From positions 1-13,018 of the forward strand of contig JAWLCQ010000146.1 in NCBI GenBank assembly GCA_041687095.1: a stretch of DNA of 13,018 nucleotides, in the 5' to 3' direction. Positions within the stretch are counted from its first letter, which is position 1; the number at the start of each line of letters is the position of its first letter. Positions 1-6,205 of this stretch are shown here, piece by piece. Under the pieces are notes generated by a model, which ran no database searches, was not told the DNA's origin, and saw only the letters and a program-made list of their open reading frames with translations. The translations under genes were made by a program, and so were the position numbers. This stretch comes from JAWLCQ01 sp041687095. GTDB taxonomy: Bacteria > Planctomycetota > Phycisphaerae > SM23-33.

Positions 1-2
1 AG

Positions 3-2498
3 GCGGGCGACTGGTCGCTCGCCATGCTGGGGGCCACCGACGCCGCCGGGCCGCTGTCGGCCGGGCCGCTCACCGGCGCCCCGCCGCCCCACCCCCCCGC
101 GCCCGAGCCCCCCCACCGCCGCTTCGCCGATACGCTGGGCCTGTTCCACGGTCCCTCGCAGCAAGGCCTGCTGCTGGGGGCGGTGGGGGACGACGACGGC
201 CCGCAGGCGGACGTGGCCTTCCGCGCCCGCGTCGCGCCCCCAACCCCCCCGCCCGGGCCCCCGCTGGACGGGGAGCCCCCCGCCAGCGCCCCCGAAACGC
301 TCGACGCCCCCGAAGCGCCCACCACCGCCGCCGACGCGCCCGACGCCGCCGCCCTCGCCGCCCTCGACGTCATCAGCGAGATGACCGACGTGGTCGTCGA
401 GCCCGGGCAGTGGCGGCGGAGCGAGCAGGTGCTGCTGACGGGGGGCGCGTGGGACGACGCCACCCGCCGCCTCGTGGCGTGGATCGCCGCCACCCACGGC
501 GCCCGCACGCACCGCCGGCCCGTCTTCGGGTGGTGCAGTTGGTATCACAAGACGACGCAGGTGACGGCCGGCGATGTGCTGGCGTTCGCCCGCGCCGCCC
601 GCGACGACCGCGCGCATCTGCCCGTGGACGTGATCCAGCTCGACGACGGGTACCAGGTGGCCATGGGCGACTGGTCGTGCAACGCCAAGTTCCCCGCGGG
701 CCTGGCGCCGCTGGTTCGCGAGATCGAGCAGGCGGGGGCGGAGGGGGGGATCTGGCTGGCCCCGCTGCTGGTGGATCCTGCGCTCTCGCTGCCGTGCGAG
801 CACCCCGAGTGGTTCCAGCGCAACGCCGCCGGGCAGCACAAACGCGACCTGGACCCCACGCATCCCGGGGCCCGCGAGCACCTCCGCGAGATCATCGCAG
901 CCAAGCGGGCCGACGGGTTCGGGTACTTCAAGTTCGACTTCGTCCACGTCGCCCGCGACGCCCGCTTCCACGACGCCTCCCGCACCCGCCTGCAGGCCGA
1001 GCGGGACTTCTGGGCCCTCGCCCGCGAAGCGGCCGGGGAGGGCGCCTACGTCCTCGCCTGCACCCACCACCTCTGCCGCGCCGCCACCGGGCACGTCGAC
1101 GCCGTCCGCGTCGGGACCGACTCGATGGCCGTCTGGTGGGACACGCACCGCATCTGCATCTCCGACTGCATCCGCGCCGCCGGCAGCCTCGCCGACGTGA
1201 ACGGGCGGCTCTACGCGTGCGACCCCGACGTCACCTACCTCCGCCCCCGCGCCCTCACGGAGGCGGAGCTGCAGACCTGGCACAGCTTAGTGGGCGTGCT
1301 GGGGGGGACGGCGATGATCTCCGACCCCGTCTACCTCGACGCCCAGACGCTCGGGACCGTCACGCTCCGCCTGGAGGGGCCCAACCTCTACCTGCACGCC
1401 TCCGTGCACGACGGGGACCTCCTCCAGGACCGCCGCCAGCCGTGGGACGGGTCGTGCGTGGAGCTGTTCGCCCATCCGGGCACGGGAGGCGCCCGCGCGA
1501 CCCCCGGGCAAGGCGCCCGCGCGACGGAGCCGCCACCGAGCCCCTCCCCGACCGGGCAGTTGTGGCTGGCGCCCCCCGCGGGTGACGCGGCGGCGGTGCT
1601 GCTGCGGGCGACGCCGGGGGGGATCGTCGAGGTCCCCGACGTGCCCCTGCACTGCACGCGGACGGTGGGCGGGTACGAGCTGCACGCCTCCGTGCCGCTG
1701 TCGCTGCTGGGCGTCGCGCCCGACGCGTTCGACCTGCTCGCCGAGGTCCGCCTCTGCGCCGCCCCCGAGCCCCGCCACGGGCGGTTCACGGCGACGCGGT
1801 TCGCTTCCAACCTGCCCCACCGCACCATCGAGCGCTACGGGCGGATCTCCCGCGAGGACGGGGCGAGCGGGCCGGTGGGCGTGGGCAGCTTCCGCGAGCG
1901 GGTGCGGCGGTTCGAGATCCTCCACCCGCCCACGCCCCTGGGGGCGCGGTCGTGGCACGCGGGGACCGACCCCATGCACGGGCAGTTCGGGGCCCTCGTC
2001 CGCCGCCCCTGGGGCGACTTCGCCGTCGTGCTCCTGTGGAACCCCTCCGACCGCCCCGCACGCGTCCGCCTGGACCCGCGCGGGCTCGAACCCCTGGGCC
2101 CCCGGGCCCACGCCTGGTCGTTCTGGGACGGGCGGTATCTGGGCTTGGCGCCGCTGGCGGACGTGGAGGTCGAGCTGGGCCCCCACGCCCCGGCGCTGCT
2201 GCGCCTCACGGCCGCCCCGGCGGGCCAACACCCCCCGGTGCTGGTGGGCTCGGACCTGCACATCACCCTGGGCGCCGCCGAGATCGCCGACCTCGCCGCC
2301 GACGCGGGCGGAGTGCGGATCCGCCTCTCCGACGCCGGGGCCCGCGCGGGGACGATCGTCCTGGCGTCCCGCACGCCCCTGACGGTCCGGGCCGCCGAGA
2401 ACGTCACCGTGGACTCGCTGACGGGCGAGGGCGGAGTGTGGACGCTGCGGCTGTCGGGCCGGCGGGGACCGGGGCAGTCCATCGATCTCCTTGCATAG
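3..2498 (+). CDS. GH36-family alpha-galactosidase-like glycosidase with inserted CBM9-like domain (5' partial)
   Basis: Retaining alpha-glycosidase of the GH36/melibiase type, probably removing alpha-galactosyl groups from plant or algal oligosaccharides. The frame is open to the window edge, so the start is missing; residues are counted from the ATG at 24. The TIM barrel begins at GWCSWYH (W170) and contains LDDGYQ (D207/D208). The likely nucleophile is D305 in YFKFDF and the likely acid/base is D366 in RVGTDS. After the barrel motif GGTAMISDP the GH36 fold is interrupted (about residues 445-610) by a domain with the pattern LYLHASVHD ... WDGSCVELF, typical of CBM9/DOMON-like beta-sandwiches. 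The GH36 C-terminal part resumes near F630 and ends in a beta-rich tail. Residues 20-115 are Pro/Ala-rich. A 14-base direct repeat (1488-1501, 1512-1525) encodes two GARAT copies in a loop of the inserted domain. Family assignment is firm; the exact sugar is not. Confidence 0.88.
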   Translation, partial: AGDWSLAMLGATDAAGPLSAGPLTGAPPPHPPAPEPPHRRFADTLGLFHGPSQQGLLLGAVGDDDGPQADVAFRARVAPPTPPPGPPLDGEPPASAPETLDAPEAPTTAADAPDAAALAALDVISEMTDVVVEPGQWRRSEQVLLTGGAWDDATRRLVAWIAATHGARTHRRPVFGWCSWYHKTTQVTAGDVLAFARAARDDRAHLPVDVIQLDDGYQVAMGDWSCNAKFPAGLAPLVREIEQAGAEGGIWLAPLLVDPALSLPCEHPEWFQRNAAGQHKRDLDPTHPGAREHLREIIAAKRADGFGYFKFDFVHVARDARFHDASRTRLQAERDFWALAREAAGEGAYVLACTHHLCRAATGHVDAVRVGTDSMAVWWDTHRICISDCIRAAGSLADVNGRLYACDPDVTYLRPRALTEAELQTWHSLVGVLGGTAMISDPVYLDAQTLGTVTLRLEGPNLYLHASVHDGDLLQDRRQPWDGSCVELFAHPGTGGARATPGQGARATEPPPSPSPTGQLWLAPPAGDAAAVLLRATPGGIVEVPDVPLHCTRTVGGYELHASVPLSLLGVAPDAFDLLAEVRLCAAPEPRHGRFTATRFASNLPHRTIERYGRISREDGASGPVGVGSFRERVRRFEILHPPTPLGARSWHAGTDPMHGQFGALVRRPWGDFAVVLLWNPSDRPARVRLDPRGLEPLGPRAHAWSFWDGRYLGLAPLADVEVELGPHAPALLRLTAAPAGQHPPVLVGSDLHITLGAAEIADLAADAGGVRIRLSDAGARAGTIVLASRTPLTVRAAENVTVDSLTGEGGVWTLRLSGRRGPGQSIDLLA

Positions 2499-2520
2499 GC
2501 CGCCGCCCCGCCGATACAAT
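2491..2520 (+). promoter_or_regulatory. Possible sigma70-type promoter for the EF-hand protein gene
   Basis: TTGCAT (2491-2496) and TACAAT (2515-2520) are separated by 18 bases. The -10 box matches TATAAT at 5 of 6 positions and stands out in this GC-rich sequence; the -35 box is weaker (TTG only). The -35 overlaps the stop codon of the upstream glycosidase gene. Transcription would start near 2527, about 40 bases before the ATG at 2567. Inferred from sequence only. Confidence 0.45.
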
Positions 2521-2566
2521 GTCCAGCGACATCGTGGCCGCAACTCGTTAAGGAAAGGGTGAATGG

Positions 2567-3631
2567 ATGGTGTGTGCAACGAGGACAATCGGGCTGTGGG
2601 CCGCCGCGCTCACCGTTCCGCTGCTCCTCGCCTCCGCCGCCTTCGCCGAAGACCCCTCCACCGATCTCCGCTACTCGACGGCCCTCAAGGCCGCCACCCC
2701 CGCCGAACTGACCGGCGGGGGGCAGACCTTCCGCGGAGAGCAAGGCACGCTGAGCCTCGGGAGCGATTCCGTGGCCATCGGGGTGCGCAAGGTGGGGGCG
2801 AACCTGTTCTTCGGCGTGGACGCGGACGGCGATGGGGAGATGGACCGGCGGGAGTGGCACGGACTGGGCAAGGACTTCCTCGCCGCCGCCGAGGTGAAGC
2901 GCGGGGGCCGCAAGTACGCCCTGAAGTTCACCGTCCTCCGCGCCGTCGCCGGGGACGCGGGCAAGATCGCCTCCGTCACCTACCGCGCCAACGCGGGCTT
3001 CGCCTACGCCGGGAGGCTGGGCGGGACGGCGGTGCAGATCGTCGATGACAACCTCGACGGGAAGATCACGCAGGACGGCAAGGACGCGCTGGTCGTGGGC
3101 ACGGCCCGCACGGCCGTTCCGCTGCGGAGCGTGCACCGGATCGGATCGGCGGTCTACCGGCTGACGGTGGAGGGCGATGGGTCCAAGCTCACCGCCGCCC
3201 CCCTGGACGAGCCGCTGGCGATCGTGAAGGTGCCCTTCCGCTCCAAGATGATGCAGGGCCTCGTGATCGAGAACGCCACCGGGGCGTTTGAGCTGACCGA
3301 GGACGGGGACGCGGGCATCCCGGCGGGCGAGTACAAGCTCGTCTACGGCCTGCTGGGCGGCAGCTCGCAGCAGCTCGTCCTCAAGCCCACCAAGCTCTCG
3401 ACCGCCTGGACGGTGAAGGCGGGGCACGAGAACACGATCCGCGTCGGGCCGCCGCTGGCGGTCTTCTTCGACGCGCAGCTCGTCGGGTCCGACATCAAGG
3501 TCAGCCCCATGATGGAGGTGATCGGGTCGGGCGGGGAGCTGTACGACATGAACTTCAACACCGGCCGGCCCGCCATCCTCCTCCTGCAAGGCGCCAAGAC
3601 CCTCGTCAAGGCCGCCATGGGCTATGGGTGA
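2567..3631 (+). CDS. Secreted hypothetical protein with EF-hand-type calcium-binding loops
   Basis: 354-aa exported protein of unknown function. The ATG at 2567 was chosen because AAGGAAAGG (2550-2558) lies 8 bases upstream and the product begins with a classical signal peptide: CATR, a hydrophobic stretch WAAALTVPLLLASA, and an AFA cleavage site at residues 25-27. An ATG at 2563 is in another frame and gives no signal peptide. Residues 85-96 (DADGDGEMDRRE) form a complete canonical EF-hand loop, with acidic ligands at positions 1, 3, 5, 9 and 12 and a hydrophobic residue at position 8. A second loop, DDNLDGKITQD (160-170), resembles an EF-hand or dockerin loop but lacks the acidic residue at position 12. 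The rest looks beta-rich and is unrecognised. It has its own probable promoter and is probably periplasmic or extracellular and calcium-binding. Confidence 0.82.
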   Translation: MVCATRTIGLWAAALTVPLLLASAAFAEDPSTDLRYSTALKAATPAELTGGGQTFRGEQGTLSLGSDSVAIGVRKVGANLFFGVDADGDGEMDRREWHGLGKDFLAAAEVKRGGRKYALKFTVLRAVAGDAGKIASVTYRANAGFAYAGRLGGTAVQIVDDNLDGKITQDGKDALVVGTARTAVPLRSVHRIGSAVYRLTVEGDGSKLTAAPLDEPLAIVKVPFRSKMMQGLVIENATGAFELTEDGDAGIPAGEYKLVYGLLGGSSQQLVLKPTKLSTAWTVKAGHENTIRVGPPLAVFFDAQLVGSDIKVSPMMEVIGSGGELYDMNFNTGRPAILLLQGAKTLVKAAMGYG

Positions 3632-3673
3632 GGCGGCACCCTTTGCACGTACTCAGGGCGAGTACCTACGGGA

Positions 3674-3829
3674 ATGACGAAGGAAGAAGGTAAGGTTCAG
3701 GTCGAGGTTCCGGTCCCGCTGCTGGGAACGGTTTCGGGCATCCGCACGCTGGCCGACATCGTGGCCCGCAAGGCCCAGACGCACCCCAGCGCCGACGAGC
3801 CCGCCGTCGTCAGCACGCCGCGGGAGTAG
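3674..3829 (+). CDS. Small hypothetical protein, 51 aa
   Basis: Short ORF from ATG 3674 to TAG 3827-3829, product starting MTKEEGKVQVEVPVPLLGT. About 44 of 51 codons end in G or C, as in neighbouring genes, which supports real coding. There is no convincing Shine-Dalgarno site; CGGGA abuts the ATG. A 6-bp palindrome GTACTC/GAGTAC (3649-3665) lies just upstream and a terminator-like hairpin just downstream. The segment GIRTLADIVA faintly resembles the last helix of acyl carrier proteins, but no phosphopantetheine Ser motif is present, so I give no function. It could be a small regulatory protein, the remnant of a larger gene, or a chance ORF. Confidence 0.45.
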   Translation: MTKEEGKVQVEVPVPLLGTVSGIRTLADIVARKAQTHPSADEPAVVSTPRE

Positions 3830-3896
3830 ACCCGCACCGGCTGAACCCCACAGCAGACAAGCCCGCACCGGGCGAGTCTCAAAGAGACGACACCCC

Positions 3897-3938
3897 CCGC
3901 CTCCGGCCCGCAAGGACCGGGGGCGGTTCTGTTTCTGG
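3897..3938 (+). terminator. Rho-independent-like terminator after the small ORF
   Basis: CCGCCTCCGG (3897-3906) pairs with CCGGGGGCGG (3917-3926), giving a 10-bp stem with one G-U pair and a 10-base loop. TTCTGTTTCT, a rare T-rich run here, follows directly. It lies 68 bases after the 51-aa ORF and is oriented for plus-strand transcripts. Confidence 0.55.
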
Positions 3939-3980
3939 GGGGTCCCACCGGCGGCGACGAGCAGGAGATCTGATGCGCCT

Positions 3981-4076
3981 CCAACGCCCCCGGACTGCGT
4001 CCGGGGGGTGCCTTGGCATGGAGAAAGCGTCCCTTCTGGTGTTCCGCCCCCCCCCGACGCAGTCGGGGGGCGTTGG
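3981..4076. repeat. Paired mirror-image palindromes (BIME/REP-like repeat)
   Basis: Two 28-base arms (3981-4008 and 4049-4076) are reverse complements at 26 of 28 positions, separated by 40 bases. Each arm is itself a hairpin with a 9-bp GC stem and a 3-base loop: CCCCCGGAC-TGC-GTCCGGGGG (3987-4007) and CCCCCCGAC-GCA-GTCGGGGGG (4050-4070). The two arm differences form one base pair within the hairpin, G-C in one copy and C-G in the other, so both stems stay perfect. GTTCC/GGAAC (4041-4045, 4076-4080) extends the second hairpin. It lies between convergent genes in the 3830-4187 gap, which otherwise holds only the terminator hairpin and a short GC palindrome (4173-4186) beside the stop of the minus-strand gene. 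No target duplication is visible. This layout resembles bacterial REP pairs. Confidence 0.75.
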
Positions 4077-4187
4077 GAACTGTCGTCGAAGCCCCTCGCG
4101 TAAGATCCGCCGGGGTCGCTCCGTGAACTGCGGCACCCACACGAGAATGGGGTGGGATGCGCATGAGGGACTCGGCCGCGCGGCCGG

Positions 4188-5159
4188 TCAGCTCTCGCCG
4201 CCGTCGATCCGCCGGGTGATGCGGATGGCGCGGCGGCCGTTGGCGTGCCCGAGCCTCGCGGCGAACTTCGGGATGCCCGCCACGCGGACGATGACCTCGC
4301 CGTCGGCGTTGGCGTCGGTGACGAGGAGGTCGCCCTCCGCCAGGGCCCTCGCCTCCTCGGGGCCCATCGGCCCGCCCTCGACGTCCACGACCAGCTCCAG
4401 CGGGGCGATGGATCGTCGGGGCGGCTCGCCCCCCTCGGGCCCGGCGGCCGCCTTCCACGCCCCGGCGAGGAGGGAGGAGGCGACGGCGATGCGCATGGCC
4501 CCGCTGCGGCGGCGGAGTTCCAGGGCGAAGCGGAAGACGCTCACGGGCTCGTCCTCGCGGTCGGGAGGGGCGGGGGCCCATAGACCCCCGGACCAGCAGG
4601 GGCAGGCGGGGGGCTCCAGGTGCAGGAGGCGCGCCAGCGTGTGGGCCGCCGCCTGGACGGTGCGGCCCAGCAGGCGGCGCTCCAGCAGCGTCAGGGGCCG
4701 CTGGGGCACGACGCGTTCCGCCTCCGCCGACCCGAGCAGGCGGGAGACCAGCGCGAATGCGATGGCCGGGTCCAGCTCGATCCACATCCGCTCGCTCGCG
4801 GGCCCGTCGGCGGGCGCGGCGAGGGCGTAGCAGCTCGTGCGTTCGGCGAGCCCGCGGGCGAACTCGCCGTAGCTCTGCTCGCGGCGGTGCATGGGGTGGA
4901 CGCGGAGGTCGTCGCTCAGCAGGCGCGACAGGTCCCGGGCCAGCTCAGCCGCCGCGGCCTGGGCGAACGTGCGGGCGTCCGGGGCAGGGGCGGGCGGGTC
5001 GGCGGGGGGGACGGGGACGGCCGGTGCGGGCTCGGCGTCCCAGGCGGGCTCGAACGCGGCATCGAGGTCCGCGTCCTGGGCGGGCACGAAGCGGCCCGGG
5101 GGATCCGTGGGTGCGGACTCCCGGGGAGGGTCGGGATGGAGGTGCTCGATCTCTTCCAT
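4188..5159 (-). CDS. FliM/SpoA-family (flagellar motor switch-like) protein
   Basis: 323-aa protein matching the layout of FliM, the C-ring switch protein at the cytoplasmic base of the flagellum. Residues 1-65 are acidic and Pro-rich with no signal peptide. Residues 65-235 look like the FliM middle (CheC-like) domain: YGEFARGL, WIELDPAIAFALVSRLLG and LTLLERRLLGRTV fit the usual FliM segments before and after the GG loop. Residues 253-315 fit the SpoA/FliN domain, with PLELVVDVEG, GDLLVTDANADGEVIVRVAG and GRRAIRI. The CheY-binding N-terminal motif LSQxEIDxLL is not seen. The gene stands alone and diverges from msrB across 113 bases; no other flagellar gene is visible. No strong ribosome site precedes the ATG. 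It could be a genuine FliM encoded apart from its operon or a divergent SpoA-domain paralogue. Confidence 0.75.
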   Translation of the reverse strand: MEEIEHLHPDPPRESAPTDPPGRFVPAQDADLDAAFEPAWDAEPAPAVPVPPADPPAPAPDARTFAQAAAAELARDLSRLLSDDLRVHPMHRREQSYGEFARGLAERTSCYALAAPADGPASERMWIELDPAIAFALVSRLLGSAEAERVVPQRPLTLLERRLLGRTVQAAAHTLARLLHLEPPACPCWSGGLWAPAPPDREDEPVSVFRFALELRRRSGAMRIAVASSLLAGAWKAAAGPEGGEPPRRSIAPLELVVDVEGGPMGPEEARALAEGDLLVTDANADGEVIVRVAGIPKFAARLGHANGRRAIRITRRIDGGES

Positions 5160-5272
5160 GACGGTGCCCGCGAACGCCGCCGGTTCACGCCCACCCAGTC
5201 TATCCCCCCCGGGGCGGGCACTGCAACAGGTTCCCCCCCGAGCCTAGAATTGAGGGGAAGGAGGGCGGAGCG

Positions 5273-5821
5273 ATGCACAGCACCCGACGGGCGTGGCTGG
5301 GGTGGACGATGGCGGGGCTGGCGGTGGCGGGCGTGGCGGCGGCGAATCTGGCGGGATGTAAGGACGCGGCCGGGCCGTCGCCGTCCCGCGCGGCCCAGAC
5401 AGGCGGACAGGAGGCACAGATGCCCGACAAGGTAGAGAAGACCGACGAGCAGTGGCGGAAGGAACTGACGGAGGAGCAGTACCGCGTCCTCCGCGAGAAG
5501 GGGACCGAGCGGGCGTTCACGGGCGAGTACGTGGACCTCGACGCCGAGGGCGTGTACCGCTGCGCGGCGTGCGGGCAGCCGCTGTTCACCTCCGAGGCGA
5601 AGTACCACTCCGGGTGCGGCTGGCCGAGTTTCTCCGCCCCCTCGTCCGGGGAGGCGGTGGAGGAGCACGTGGACCGCAGCCACGGGATGGTCCGCACGGA
5701 GATCGTCTGCTCCCGCTGCCAGGGCCACCTGGGGCACGTCTTCGAGGACGGGCCCCGCCCGACGGGCAAGCGGTACTGCGTGAACTCCGTGTCGCTGGAC
5801 TTCACGCCCGCGAAGGACTGA
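5273..5821 (+). CDS. msrB: Peptide-methionine (R)-S-oxide reductase MsrB, predicted lipoprotein
   Basis: Reduces methionine-R-sulfoxide in proteins using thioredoxin-like donors. AAGGAGG (5258-5264) lies 8 bases before the ATG and fixes the start. Residues 1-28 are a lipoprotein signal ending in a lipobox LAG-C29; Lys follows the Cys, so the protein is probably lipid-anchored and faces the periplasm. A linker (30-52) leads to a full-length MsrB domain. Zinc ligands are C97/C100 (CAAC) and C146/C149 (CSRC). The catalytic Cys is C169 in RYCVNS, with probable resolving C115 in SGCGWPSF. All hallmark residues are present, so activity is expected. A weak -10-like TAGAAT lies at 5245-5250. The gene stands alone and is divergent from the FliM-like gene. 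The envelope location, rather than the usual cytosolic one, suggests repair of exported proteins. Confidence 0.95.
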   Translation: MHSTRRAWLGWTMAGLAVAGVAAANLAGCKDAAGPSPSRAAQTGGQEAQMPDKVEKTDEQWRKELTEEQYRVLREKGTERAFTGEYVDLDAEGVYRCAACGQPLFTSEAKYHSGCGWPSFSAPSSGEAVEEHVDRSHGMVRTEIVCSRCQGHLGHVFEDGPRPTGKRYCVNSVSLDFTPAKD

Positions 5822-5844
5822 GGGGCGCCCCCCCAGCCCCTCTT
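5820..5844 (+). terminator. Terminator-like hairpin overlapping the msrB stop
   Basis: GAGGGGC (5820-5826) pairs with GCCCCTC (5836-5842) across a 9-base loop and is followed only by TT. The stem begins inside the msrB TGA stop. The stem is sound but the T tract is minimal, so termination is tentative. The 3' arm overlaps the left target duplication of the following MITE-like element. Confidence 0.4.
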
Positions 5845-5848
5845 CCGC

Positions 5849-6091
5849 GGGTGCACGACCGTTCCTGCATGCAACGTAGGGTCCCGCCATTGGGGCCGGA
5901 GAGAGGGGGATTACGCAGATTTGAGAGATTACACAGATTGGAAGTAGCCCGCGCGCCCTCCGCCTCGGCGCAACCTCCGATGGACATGATCTCATCTGGG
6001 TAATCCCGTAAATCTGTGCAATCCCTTTCTCTCCCCTTCCTCTGACCGGACCCCACGGCGAGGGGTACTGCGCAGATACGGTCGTGCACCC
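5849..6091. mobile_element. MITE-like element with 14-bp TIRs and 9-bp target duplication
   Basis: A 243-bp non-coding block bounded by perfect 14-bp inverted repeats, GGGTGCACGACCGT (5849-5862) and its reverse complement (6078-6091). It is flanked immediately outside by identical 9-bp direct repeats CTCTTCCGC (5840-5848 and 6092-6100). Inverted ends plus a target duplication mark a transposed non-autonomous element. The arms are also related further in: ATTACGCAGATT (5910-5921) and ATTACACAGATT (5928-5939) face AATCTGTGCAAT (6011-6022), so the whole block folds as a long imperfect palindrome. No ORF in it looks real. The right end lies 16 bases before the ahcY -35 box. It fills most of the 5822-6205 gap. 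Confidence 0.75.
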
Positions 6092-6107
6092 CTCTTCCGC
6101 AAACCCT

Positions 6108-6136
6108 TTGACTTCGGGGCGTTCCCGCTATAGGGT
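6108..6136 (+). promoter_or_regulatory. Probable sigma70-type promoter of ahcY
   Basis: TTGACT (6108-6113) and TAGGGT (6131-6136) are separated by exactly 17 bases. The -35 matches TTGACA at 5 of 6; the -10 keeps the key T, A and final T. TATAGG (6129) is an alternative -10 with 15-base spacing. The inferred leader is about 60 bases and contains a small hairpin CCCGC/GCGGG. I could not match the leader to the SAH or SAM riboswitch consensus. Confidence 0.55.
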
Positions 6137-6205
6137 ATGCCGACGCGCCCGCTCTGCGCGGGACTGACTGGACCTTGGACTCTGAAGACGCAGAGGTGAG
6201 AACGC

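Noticed and set aside
410..1585. 391-aa plus-strand ORF inside the glycosidase gene
   Set aside because: Out-of-frame, Arg/Pro-rich translation of GH36 coding sequence; no independent evidence.
1835..3589. 584-aa minus-strand ORF across the glycosidase end and the EF-hand gene
   Set aside because: It is antisense to two well-supported genes, is rich in Arg/Gly/His without domain motifs, and is the usual by-product of high GC content.
6137..6205. SAH or SAM riboswitch in the ahcY leader
   Set aside because: The leader is only about 60 bases with one small hairpin, and I could not align it to the conserved cores of those riboswitches. A covariance-model search would decide.
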